DNA of 64,000 bases, taken from assembly GCA_965204545.1 (NCBI GenBank), contig CBDBFA010000003.1:868001-932000 (forward strand), read 5' to 3'. Below, one piece after another: positions 33,103-40,409 of this stretch. A program made the position numbers and the translations under genes. Source of the stretch: JAABVD01 sp965204545. Its GTDB lineage: Bacteria; Verrucomicrobiota; Verrucomicrobiia; Opitutales; UBA2995. How positions within the stretch are numbered: the first letter of the stretch is position 1; every line of letters starts with the position of its first letter. A model generated the notes under the pieces. The model worked only from the letters and a program-made list of their open reading frames with translations. It did no database searches and was not told the DNA's origin.

Positions 33103-34624
33103 ACGGAAGTTCAGCGAGTAGGGCTTCGATCAGACTGTCCAGGGTCGACTTGCGGGCTTCGCGTGTGAGGGGGATCCGCATGTCCGCCATGGTCCGGGAG
33201 GTGACCGGTCCGATACTGAAGGATTTCGGAGTCACCGCTCCCGGCTTCATTTGAAGCGACCGGGCCTGCCGGACAAAGGACTTCACCGTAGACGAGCTCG
33301 TGAAAGTGATGGCGTGCGCGCCCATTTCCCTGAACCTCTTGGCAACGGGATGAAGGGATAGATCCGTCGGCTCGGTTTTATACACTTCAAACCGGTCCAC
33401 CATGGCCCACACCTCTTCCAACCGCCTTATGAGATCCGCACCACCCAGGTTACCTTTTACCATCAGGATTTTTGCGTTTTCCATACTTCCGGTTTCAATC
33501 AAAGCCTCGGCCAAATCGGATCCGGTATGTTTTTCCGGCACCAAATCCACGGCGAGGTGACATTTCTCCACCTCCCGCGCAGTGGATGGCCCTACCGCGG
33601 CGATCCGCGCAAAACCAAGGGAACGGAGGTCCCGATGCTCCTCCAGCAACAGGTCGAAAAAGTACCGGACCCCATTCCGGCTGGTAAACACGATCCAATC
33701 GTAGGAACCCAATCCCGAAAAAACTTCCCGTTTCACCTCCGCGTCCACCGCCGGCCGAACCCGAATCATGGGCAGTTCCATGACATCGGCCCCCAACCCG
33801 GTCAACTTCCGGACCAGTTTACTGGCCTGCCTTCGCGTCCGGGTCACCACCACTCGTTTACCGAAAAGCGGTTTGCTCTCATACCAGGAATAAACCGGGG
33901 AATCCCTGACCACGGGTCCGATAATGATCATGGCGGGGGGTTTGATACCCTGCTCGGCTACGCGCCGGGCGATGGTGGCCAAAGTCCCGAAACAACTTTC
34001 CTGCCGGGGAAGAGTGGCCCATCTGACCACCGCCACCGGGGTATCGCCGGCCATGCCGGCGCCGAGGAGTTCGCGGGAAATGCGCTTCAGGTTGGTCATG
34101 CCCATGTAGATGCAGAGAGTGGCGCCGAGCCCGGCATACTTTCCCCAATCGATGACCGTTTCCGGCTTTGCGGGATCCTCGTGCCCGGTAACCATAACCA
34201 CCGAGGAACTGTCCTCGCGGTGGGTCAGTGGAAAACCCATGAAGGCCGCTGTTGCCAGACTGGCGGTGACGCCCGGCACGACTTCAAAGGGTATTCCAGC
34301 CTCTTTCAAGGCTTCAGCCTCCTCCCCGCCACGACCAAAAATGAATGGATCCCCTCCTTTAAGGCGAACCACCGTTTTCCCCTCCCTGGCATGACCGATG
34401 AGGAGTTTCTCGATCTCCTTTTGCGGTTTGGAATGAAATCCGGACCGTTTGCCGACGTAGACCTTCTCACAACCGGGAGGAGTCCAGGTGAGGAGTTCAT
34501 CGTAGACCAGATAGTCGTAGACCAGCACGTCGCATTTTCCGATCAGGGACCGGCCCTTCACGGTGACGAGGTCCGAGGCGCCCGGACCAGCGCCTACCAG
34601 ATACACCATTCCTTTATCTTTCAT
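33101..34624 (-). CDS. cobA/hemD: Fused uroporphyrinogen-III C-methyltransferase / uroporphyrinogen-III synthase
   Basis: A 507-residue fusion. Residues 1-250 are a SAM-dependent methyltransferase: VYLVGAGPGASDLVTVKG, VVRLKGGDPFIFGRGGEEA, VVPGVTASLATAAFMGFPLTHR, IYMGMTNL. Residues 255-507 are uroporphyrinogen-III synthase: GKRVVVTRTRRQASKL, IVFTSRNGVRYFF, AAVGPSTAREVE and TFTSSSTVKSF. Together they close the tetrapyrrole ring and methylate it towards sirohaem or B12. hemC, the preceding pathway step, lies 3.7 kb away on the plus strand. The TAA stop overlaps family A copy 11. Such fusions occur in several phyla. Confidence 0.94.
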   Translation of the reverse strand: MKDKGMVYLVGAGPGASDLVTVKGRSLIGKCDVLVYDYLVYDELLTWTPPGCEKVYVGKRSGFHSKPQKEIEKLLIGHAREGKTVVRLKGGDPFIFGRGGEEAEALKEAGIPFEVVPGVTASLATAAFMGFPLTHREDSSSVVMVTGHEDPAKPETVIDWGKYAGLGATLCIYMGMTNLKRISRELLGAGMAGDTPVAVVRWATLPRQESCFGTLATIARRVAEQGIKPPAMIIIGPVVRDSPVYSWYESKPLFGKRVVVTRTRRQASKLVRKLTGLGADVMELPMIRVRPAVDAEVKREVFSGLGSYDWIVFTSRNGVRYFFDLLLEEHRDLRSLGFARIAAVGPSTAREVEKCHLAVDLVPEKHTGSDLAEALIETGSMENAKILMVKGNLGGADLIRRLEEVWAMVDRFEVYKTEPTDLSLHPVAKRFREMGAHAITFTSSSTVKSFVRQARSLQMKPGAVTPKSFSIGPVTSRTMADMRIPLTREARKSTLDSLIEALLAELP

Positions 34625-34788
34625 CTCTCAAGGCATAGAGGCGCCGTTGGCGCCAATTAGGAATTAGGAATTAGGAATGAAAAGGCACAAAGGCACAAAG
34701 GCACAAAGGAAAAGACCACGGATTACACGGATGAACACGGATATTCAATAAAACTATCCCTTTCGAATTGGTAGGGCTATCGCGAAGT
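34625..34788. repeat. Repeat spacer cobA/hemD-asd
   Basis: GGCGCCGTTGGCGCC hairpin, AATTAGGAATTAGG array, family D array, CCACGGATTACACGGATGAA, and TTGGTAGGGCTATCGCGAAG next to family A copy 12. The divergent promoters of cobA/hemD and asd should be here, but none is obvious. Confidence 0.7.
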
Positions 34789-34890
34789 AAAAAGGGGTCA
34801 AACGCAAAATGTTAACATCTGATTGGTTCGATTCAGCCTTTCAGGTGAAACTAGAGGACGATGTTAACATTTTGCGTTTGACCCCTTTTT
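34789..34890. repeat. Family A palindromic element, copy 12
   Basis: Inverted orientation; full copy with mixed loop (GATTCAGCCTTTCAGG). A truncated second copy follows 17 bp later. Confidence 0.9.
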
Positions 34891-34907
34891 ACGGAACCAG
34901 CCGGCGC

Positions 34908-34978
34908 TGATTGGTTCGATTCAGCCATTCAGATAAAACTAGAGGACGATATTAACATTTTGCGTTTGACCCCTTTTT
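34908..34978. repeat. Family A partial copy (13), left arm missing
   Basis: Starts inside the loop (TGATTGGTTCGATTCAGCC) and has only the right arm, with GATATTAAC instead of GATGTTAAC. It ends 26 bp before the asd ATG. Confidence 0.85.
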
Positions 34979-35004
34979 AAAGCGTCGGATTCTTACGTGG
35001 ACCA

Positions 35005-36003
35005 ATGAATGAAGCCTATTCAGTCGGTATTGTCGGAGCCACCGGCGCGGTTGGCCGGGAGCTCATCAGGCTGCTGTGCGACAGGGATTTCCCCCTGAGG
35101 GAACTCAAGCTCCTGGCCTCGGCCCGTTCCAAGGGGAAGTCCATCTCTTACGGAGATCGAACCTGGACGGTGGAGGAAGCAACGCCGGAGGCCTTCGACG
35201 ACCTTGACTTGGCGCTGTTCAGCGCCGGTTCCGGTATCACGAAACAACTGGCCCCGGAGGCGGCCCGGCGAGGGTGCGTGGTGATCGATAACAGTTCGGC
35301 CTTTCGCATGGAGCCAACGGTGCCGCTGGTGGTGCCGGAAATCAATCCGGATGCCGCGGCCCATCACTCGGGCATCATCGCCAATCCCAATTGCTCCACC
35401 ATCATTGCCCTGATGGCCGTTTATCCCTTGCATGGGGAATTTGGTCTCAAGCGGTTCTTCGCCTCCACCTACCAGGCGGTATCCGGGACCGGAGCGGCCG
35501 CCATAGCCGAACTGGAGGACCAAGTGGCTGCCATAGCCGAAGACGAACCCCCTGTGGCGAATGTTTATCCCCATCAGATTGCTTTCAATCTTTTGCCTCA
35601 CGTGGAAATGTTCCTGGAGAACGGCTACACCAAGGAGGAGATGAAAATGCAGAACGAGGGCCGCAAGATAATGGGATTGCCCGAGATGAAGGTGTCCTGC
35701 ACCTGTGTGCGGGTTCCGGTTTTTCGAGCCCATTCGGTGTCCATTCAAGCGGAATTCGAAAGGCCGGTGGACGTGGAGCGGGCCCGCCGTGCTATCGAGG
35801 ATTTTCCCGGATCGGAGCTTTGCGACGATACCGCGAACAACCGGTATCCCACCCCCATCGACTATACCGAAAAGGAAATTTGCGGGGTCGGACGCATTCG
35901 AAAGGATGCGGCCCTGGAGAACGGGCTGTCCTTTTGGGTGAGCGGGGATCAGCTCTGGAAGGGCGCCGCGTTGAACGCCATCCAGATCGCCGAGCTGCTA
36001 TAG
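35005..36003 (+). CDS. asd: Aspartate-semialdehyde dehydrogenase
   Basis: This 332-residue NADPH-dependent enzyme reduces aspartyl phosphate in lysine, threonine and diaminopimelate synthesis. The N-terminal VGIVGATGAVGRELI, the catalytic cysteine in IANPNCSTI (C130), the STYQAVSGTG loop and VRVPVFRAHSVSIQAEF with the active-site histidine are present. Length is normal. The stop codon is followed at once by a family D array. A truncated family A copy ends 26 bp before the start. Confidence 0.96.
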   Translation: MNEAYSVGIVGATGAVGRELIRLLCDRDFPLRELKLLASARSKGKSISYGDRTWTVEEATPEAFDDLDLALFSAGSGITKQLAPEAARRGCVVIDNSSAFRMEPTVPLVVPEINPDAAAHHSGIIANPNCSTIIALMAVYPLHGEFGLKRFFASTYQAVSGTGAAAIAELEDQVAAIAEDEPPVANVYPHQIAFNLLPHVEMFLENGYTKEEMKMQNEGRKIMGLPEMKVSCTCVRVPVFRAHSVSIQAEFERPVDVERARRAIEDFPGSELCDDTANNRYPTPIDYTEKEICGVGRIRKDAALENGLSFWVSGDQLWKGAALNAIQIAELL

Positions 36004-36098
36004 AAAGGCACAAAGGCACAAAGGCACAAAGTGAGCGGGCTGGGGCGCGCCAATTAGGAATTAGGAATGTTTCGATATGGGAGTGGCAGGTGGGATCT
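36004..36098. repeat. Repeat spacer after asd
   Basis: Family D array directly at the asd stop, then a GCGGGCTGGGGCGCGCC imperfect hairpin, AATTAGGAATTAGG and TTCGATATGG. No gene. Confidence 0.65.
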
Positions 36099-36197
36099 AA
36101 GGGGTCAAACGCAAAATGTTAACATCGTCCTCTAGTTTTACCTGAATGGCTGAACCGAACCAATCAGATATTAACATTTTGCGTTTGACCCCTTTTT
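36099..36197. repeat. Family A palindromic element, copy 14
   Basis: Forward orientation, subtype-2 loop. The left arm has AACATC while the right has GATATT, so one stem pair is G-T here. It lies 64 bp before tRNA-Val. Confidence 0.9.
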
Positions 36198-36261
36198 CCC
36201 CTTGGCGAGATTAGGCTTGATTCCCCCTATGACTGATGGCTTTCTAAGCACCCTTTACAGA

Positions 36262-36339
<78 letters not shown>

Positions 36340-36356
36340 GGCCCGAGAAATTTCCC

Positions 36357-36851
36357 ATGAGACATACCATTTCCGTTCTGGTCGAAAACAAGTTTGGAGT
36401 TTTAGCCCGCGTAGCCGGCATGTTCAGTGGACGCGGATTCAACATTCACAGCCTCAACGTCGCTCCCACCCATGATCGGTCGCTTTCCAGAATCACGGTG
36501 GTGGCCATTGGAGACGACCTGGTTCTGGATCAGATCATCAAGCAGTTGCAGAAACTGGTTAACGTCATACAGGTGGTCGATTTCAAACGGGGGCAAGCGG
36601 TTGAACGCGAATTGCTTTTGGTCAAATTGGCCGCCGATTCGAAGAACCGGTCTGAAATCATTCAGATTTGCGACATTTTTCGGGCCAAGATCGTCAACAT
36701 CAACCAGGAATCGCTCATATTGGAAATTACCGGCGATGAAGGGAAGGTCCGGGCCTTCCTGGAAATGATTGGGAAATTCGAGATCCTGGAGATTTCCAGG
36801 ACGGGAAAACTCGCCCTGGAACGCTCCCGCCAGTCGGCTTTCGATATGTGA
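36357..36851 (+). CDS. ilvN: Acetolactate synthase small (regulatory) subunit
   Basis: This 164-residue ACT-domain regulatory subunit makes acetolactate synthase sensitive to valine. The start MRHTISVLVENKFGVLARV and GRGFNIHSLNVAPT form the first ACT motif; ERELLLVKLAA and the C-terminal EILEISRTGKLALERS are typical. The large subunit gene (ilvB) is not in the window. The gene lies 17 bp after a valine tRNA and 36 bp before ilvC. Co-transcription with the tRNA is likely, and is notable because valine is the allosteric ligand. Confidence 0.95.
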   Translation: MRHTISVLVENKFGVLARVAGMFSGRGFNIHSLNVAPTHDRSLSRITVVAIGDDLVLDQIIKQLQKLVNVIQVVDFKRGQAVERELLLVKLAADSKNRSEIIQICDIFRAKIVNINQESLILEITGDEGKVRAFLEMIGKFEILEISRTGKLALERSRQSAFDM

Positions 36852-36887
36852 CGCGGCTTCCGCAATCCACCTCAAAACAAGCGCCCC

Positions 36888-37913
36888 ATGCCTGCCAAAG
36901 TATACAAGGATACAGACGCCAACCTTGCCAACCTGCATAACAAGACCCTGGCCATCATTGGTTTCGGTTCCCAAGGACACGCCCATGCCCTGAACCTCAA
37001 GGACAGCGGATTGAACGTCATTATCGGCCTCTATGAACAGAGCAAGTCCATCGAGGTGGCCGAGCAACACGGCTTCGCGGTATACCGAACCAGCGAAGCG
37101 GTAAAGCGCGCCGATGTGATCATGCTGGCTGTGCCGGACATGAAGCAGCCGCAGGTTTACCGGGAGGACATCGAGCCGCATTTGTCGGCCAACCAAGCCC
37201 TTCTCTTTACCCACGGTTTTGCCATACATTTCGGTTTGATCAAGCCGCCCCCGGAGATCGACGTCATCATGGTTGCGCCAAAGGGACCGGGCCACACCGT
37301 CCGCCTGCAGTACCAGGAGGGCAAGGGGGTTCCGGCCTTGATCGCGATTGACAACGACGCTTCCAAGCAGGCCAAGGACATTGCGCTGGCCTGGGCCAAG
37401 GGGATAGGCGGGACACGCGCCGGGGTATTGCAAACCACCTTTCAGGAGGAAACCGAAACCGATCTGTTCGGGGAGCAGGCCGTGCTCTGCGGCGGCGCTT
37501 CCGCCCTGGTTCTGGCCGCGTATGAAACTTTAGTGGAAGCCGGCTACCAACCGGAAATGGCCTATTTCGAATGCCTGCATGAACTGAAGCTCATCGTCGA
37601 CATGATGGTGGAATCAGGGGTTGCCGGGATGCGCTTCTCCATTTCGGAAACGGCCAAATACGGCGACCTGACGCGGGGTCCCAGGATCATAGACGCACAA
37701 ACCAAGGCGTCCATGGCCAAGATCCTGGAGGAAATTCAATCGGGTTCCTTTGCCCGCCAATGGGTCAAGGAATACGAGGATGGACTGCCCAATTACAAAG
37801 CCCTCCTCCAAGCGGGAGAAGATCACCCCATCGAGACGGTCGGTCGACGCCTGCGCGGCCTCATGCCCTGGGTGGCCAAGAAAAACATCAAGGGCGTCCA
37901 AGCTTCTTACTAA
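36888..37913 (+). CDS. ilvC: Ketol-acid reductoisomerase
   Basis: This 341-residue short-form enzyme of valine, leucine and isoleucine synthesis has the nucleotide fold AIIGFGSQGHAHALNL. The metal and substrate residues are visible in VAPKGPGHTVR, ETETDLFGEQAVLCGG and AYFECLHELKLIVDMM. The cofactor loop after the second strand reads IIGLYEQSKS where most NADPH-using homologues have GLR-x-GS-x-S. The missing arginine and the acidic residue could mean NADH use; this is an inference. It follows ilvN and probably shares its transcript. Confidence 0.96.
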   Translation: MPAKVYKDTDANLANLHNKTLAIIGFGSQGHAHALNLKDSGLNVIIGLYEQSKSIEVAEQHGFAVYRTSEAVKRADVIMLAVPDMKQPQVYREDIEPHLSANQALLFTHGFAIHFGLIKPPPEIDVIMVAPKGPGHTVRLQYQEGKGVPALIAIDNDASKQAKDIALAWAKGIGGTRAGVLQTTFQEETETDLFGEQAVLCGGASALVLAAYETLVEAGYQPEMAYFECLHELKLIVDMMVESGVAGMRFSISETAKYGDLTRGPRIIDAQTKASMAKILEEIQSGSFARQWVKEYEDGLPNYKALLQAGEDHPIETVGRRLRGLMPWVAKKNIKGVQASY

Positions 37914-37923
37914 GGGGGAAGGG

Positions 37924-37956
37924 AAAAAGGGGTCAAACGCAAAATGTTAATATCTG
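37924..37956. repeat. Family A partial copy (left arm only)
   Basis: Left arm ending TTAATATCTG, 10 bp after the ilvC stop. It is cut exactly where the 201-bp family C unit begins; no loop or right arm follows. Confidence 0.85.
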
Positions 37957-38157
37957 GTAACTACTCAGATGGTTTTTTGGCTGACCACGACGAACGGCAG
38001 AGCAGGGATGCTCTTGCCCTACCACGCTTGAATTTATTGGTAGGGGGACTGCGTCTTGGCAGCGCCGCTTTTGAATCTTTATCATTCAATAGGTAAGAAC
38101 TCCCATTTTTTGAGGACTTAAGAACAGCGTTCCGAAAAAATACCCGCCGACCGTGGG
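37957..38157 (+). repeat. Family C 201-bp repeat, copy 1
   Basis: Runs from GTAACTACTCAGATGG to CCGACCGTGGG. By eye it matches 58319-58519 in inverted orientation with two mismatches. It includes GCAGAGCAGGGATGCTCTTG and has no long frame, no clear terminal inverted repeats and no gene. It lies between a family A half and a full family A copy. Confidence 0.85.
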
Positions 38158-38162
38158 AAAGG

Positions 38163-38264
38163 AAAAAGGGGTCAAACGCAAAATGTTAATATCTGATTAG
38201 TTCGGTTCAGCCATTCAGGTAAAACCAGAGGACGATATTAACATTTTGCGTTTGACCCCTTTTT
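38163..38264. repeat. Family A palindromic element, copy 15
   Basis: Inverted orientation. Both arms carry the same compensated change (TTAATATC / GATATTAA for TTAACATC / GATGTTAA), so pairing is kept. Confidence 0.9.
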
Positions 38265-38271
38265 CCCTTCC

Positions 38272-38337
38272 AGTTCGGTTCAGCCATTCAGATAAAACTA
38301 GAGGACGATATTAACATTTTGCGTTTGACCCCTTTTT
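38272..38337. repeat. Family A partial copy (16), left arm missing
   Basis: Begins in the loop (AGTTCGGTTCAGCC) and ends with the right arm and T-tract. The right arm is read as the first codons of hemC. Confidence 0.85.
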
Positions 38338-39227
38338 CCACCATCACATTGGCTACGCGGAAGAGTCCGTTGGCCTTGGCCCAGACCGATTTGGTCATGG
38401 CCGCACTGCGGGCCAGGGACCCCGAAGCCGATTTGCGGCGGTTGCGGTTGACGACGACGGGAGATAAGCGCCTGGCTTGGTCGTTGCAGGAAAAGGGGGG
38501 AAAAGGGCTGTTTACCAAGGAACTGGAAACTGCCCTGATGGACGGTCGGGCCGACGTGGCGGTGCACAGCGCCAAGGATTTGCCCACCAGAATGCAGCCC
38601 GGATTGGCCATTGCGGGGTATCTTCCCCGCGAGTCGGCTGCCGACGTACTGATAAAGCGCAAGGAAATAGAGCGGATTGAAACACTGGCCACCGGCAGTC
38701 CACGCCGTCGAGCTCAGGCAAAACTGTTTTTACCTGAGGTCCGGGATCGTGATATCCGAGGCAACGTGGAAACCCGTCTGAACGCGATTCGCCAGGGATG
38801 GGCCGATGCCACCATCCTGGCCCAAGCGGGATTGAAGAGGCTGGGCATTCAATCCTGGGAGGGATTGCAATTTGAACGGCTCAACCTGAATCAAATGATT
38901 CCCGCCGTGGGGCAGGGAGCCATTGCCTTGCAATGCCGCGAGGAAGACGTCGGAAAGTTTGGGGAAATATCGCACCATGAAACGGAAACCGCCGTATCGA
39001 TTGAGCGGGAATTCCTCAGTCTGGTGGGCGGTGGCTGCCAGAGCGCGTTTGCCGCGCATTTCCGCGATGGAACGCTTTACGCCTATCATGAAAAAGCCGG
39101 GCGGTTTTCCCTGACCTTCAACTCCCTGGATCGGAAGTTCATCCGAAATGCCATCCGAATCTCGCTGAAGCGAGATGGCACAAAGGCACAAAGGCACAAA
39201 GGCACAAAGGGGGGGAGAAAAGGCTAA
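38319..39227 (+). CDS. hemC: Porphobilinogen deaminase (hydroxymethylbilane synthase)
   Basis: About 302 residues; it polymerises four porphobilinogen units. Visible are STITLATRKSPLALAQ, EKGGKGLFTKELE, HSAKDLPT, ATGSPRRRAQ, RGNVETRL, PAVGQGAIALQCR and GGGCQSAF with the dipyrromethane cysteine (C240). No ATG exists between the family A partial copy and the conserved start, so a TTG at 38319 or 38325 inside the element must be used, or another non-standard start. The last residues (LKRDGTKAQRHKGTKGGRKG) are read from a CTCGCTGAAGCGAG palindrome and a family D array. Both ends of the gene are therefore repeat-built. Confidence 0.9.
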   Translation: MRLTPFSTITLATRKSPLALAQTDLVMAALRARDPEADLRRLRLTTTGDKRLAWSLQEKGGKGLFTKELETALMDGRADVAVHSAKDLPTRMQPGLAIAGYLPRESAADVLIKRKEIERIETLATGSPRRRAQAKLFLPEVRDRDIRGNVETRLNAIRQGWADATILAQAGLKRLGIQSWEGLQFERLNLNQMIPAVGQGAIALQCREEDVGKFGEISHHETETAVSIEREFLSLVGGGCQSAFAAHFRDGTLYAYHEKAGRFSLTFNSLDRKFIRNAIRISLKRDGTKAQRHKGTKGGRKG

Positions 39228-39253
39228 AGGCTGAAAAGGGAGAGATCCAGAGG

Positions 39254-39353
39254 AAAGGGGTCAAACGCAAAATGTTAACATCGTCCTCTAGTTTCATTTG
39301 AATGGCTGAACCGGACCAATCAGATGTTAACATTTTGCGTTTGACCCCTTTTT
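39254..39353. repeat. Family A palindromic element, copy 17
   Basis: Forward orientation, subtype-2 loop (TTCATTTGAATGGCTG). It lies between convergent hemC and the DUF4202 gene, whose tail and stop it encodes. This is the position expected for a bidirectional terminator. Confidence 0.9.
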
Positions 39354-39901
39354 ATCAACCCCAGTTCCAAGGCCATCTGGCGGGCTTGCTGGGACATCTT
39401 CCTCCAGGTCTTTCGCAGAATCCTTACCATCTTCTCCTCGGGAGTCTTGGCCGCCAAGTCATCCAATTGCTCCTGCAAAAAAACCAGGCACAGGGCGTCC
39501 TCGATCAACTGTACTTCGGCATCTTTGCGCAGGCCCTTTTTCAGGTTGATGGACCTTACCCGGTCAATGGTTTGGGAATCGTAACCAGCTCTTTCCAACA
39601 CCTCAGCGCTCCTATCCGCGTGAAACACCTTCAGGTCCCGCCTCCAGGCCAAGTACCCCGCCCTACCCATCGGATAATCGGAACGGGGAATCTCCCAACG
39701 ACACAAGTGCTGGCAACGGGCCGCCAGCAGCACCGCTTCCGAAGCGGCAGGTTCCAAGCGAAGCACCCACTCCGTCAACCTCCGGGCAAAGAACAACTCG
39801 AAGGGCACCGCCTCACCCTCCACCATGCGGTGGTTGGGATCCCGGCCGTTCAATAAATCAAATTCCGCAATGGCCCGGTGGAACCGATCCGAATTTTCCA
39901 T
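39320..39901 (-). CDS. DUF4202 family protein
   Basis: 193 residues from ATG 39901 (MENSDRFHRAIAEFDLLNGRD). The stretch AARCQHLCRWEIPRSDYPMGRAGY is diagnostic of DUF4202 as I remember the family, with KVFHADRSAEVLERAGYD and the C-terminal EDALCLVFLQEQL..ILRKTWRKMS also present. These histidines suggest an HD-like metal site, but no function is established. The frame upstream of 39901 is repeat DNA. The final KRGQTQNVNI and TGA are read from family A copy 17 in a different frame from the KGSNAKC tails. Confidence 0.85.
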   Translation of the reverse strand: MENSDRFHRAIAEFDLLNGRDPNHRMVEGEAVPFELFFARRLTEWVLRLEPAASEAVLLAARCQHLCRWEIPRSDYPMGRAGYLAWRRDLKVFHADRSAEVLERAGYDSQTIDRVRSINLKKGLRKDAEVQLIEDALCLVFLQEQLDDLAAKTPEEKMVRILRKTWRKMSQQARQMALELGLIKRGQTQNVNI

Positions 39902-40290
39902 CGAAAAAGACAATCGAAAGGCGCCCAAGGGGGAAAGAAGAAAACCACAGAGGGCACAGAGAACACAGAGAGGCGCCTGCGGCGCCAATTAGGAATTAGG
40001 AATGAAATGGCACTAGCCACAAAAAAGCACAAAAAACACAAGACTCTCGCAAAGAGCGCGGAGGGACGCAAAGAAGCGCGCGGAGCGCGTGCACTGGGGG
40101 AGAATTTGTGGAACCCCGTTGGGGTTCGGCAATATGGGGGATCAGTGACCCAGCGTGCGCTGCGCGACACTGGGCTTTGGAGTTTAACGCCGTTGGCGTT
40201 AGAGCAAGATGATGGCGCCGAAGGCGCAAGTTACGGCATCGCGGGGACGCGATAGCCCTACCATTTCGAAACGTAAACGGTAGGTTCCGT
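39902..40290. repeat. Composite repeat block before LamG gene 1
   Basis: CCACAGAGGGCACAGAGAAC, a GGCGCCTGCGGCGCC hairpin with AATTAGGAATTAGG, CACAAAAAAGCACAAAAAAC and GCGGAGGGACGCAAAGAAGC with a GCGCGCGGAGCGCG hairpin come first. Then follow family B copy 4, GGCGCCGAAGGCGC, TTACGGCATCGCGGGGACGC and family A copy 18. The GCGGAGG-to-family A string recurs before LamG gene 2 and before family A copy 20, making a long direct repeat of about 240 bp. Confidence 0.8.
40108..40200 (+). repeat. Family B three-hairpin repeat, copy 4
   Basis: GAACCCCGTTGGGGTTC, CCCAGCGTGCGCTGCGCG and TTTAACGCCGTTGGCGTT in order. Part of the long direct repeat shared with copies 5 and 6. Confidence 0.85.
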
Positions 40291-40392
40291 AAAAAGGGGT
40301 CAAACGCAAAATGTTAACATCTGATTGGTTCGATTCAGACTTTCAGGTGAAACTAGAGAACGATGTTAACATTTTGCGTTTGACCCCTTTTT
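40291..40392. repeat. Family A palindromic element, copy 18
   Basis: Inverted orientation, full 102 bp. It ends 17 bp before the LamG gene 1 start. The frame continues through it (LENDVNILRLTPF), but a normal ATG follows. Confidence 0.9.
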
Positions 40393-40409
40393 CTGGTTCA
40401 TTACCTGCT

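Noticed and set aside
36198..36261. A T-box or other leader riboswitch before ilvN
   Set aside because: The space holds only 64 bp and a tRNA gene follows; no T-box or attenuator pattern was seen.
40311..40409. LamG protein 1 starting inside family A copy 18
   Set aside because: A normal ATG followed by a good signal peptide exists at 40410, shared with the paralogue; the element frame is simply open.
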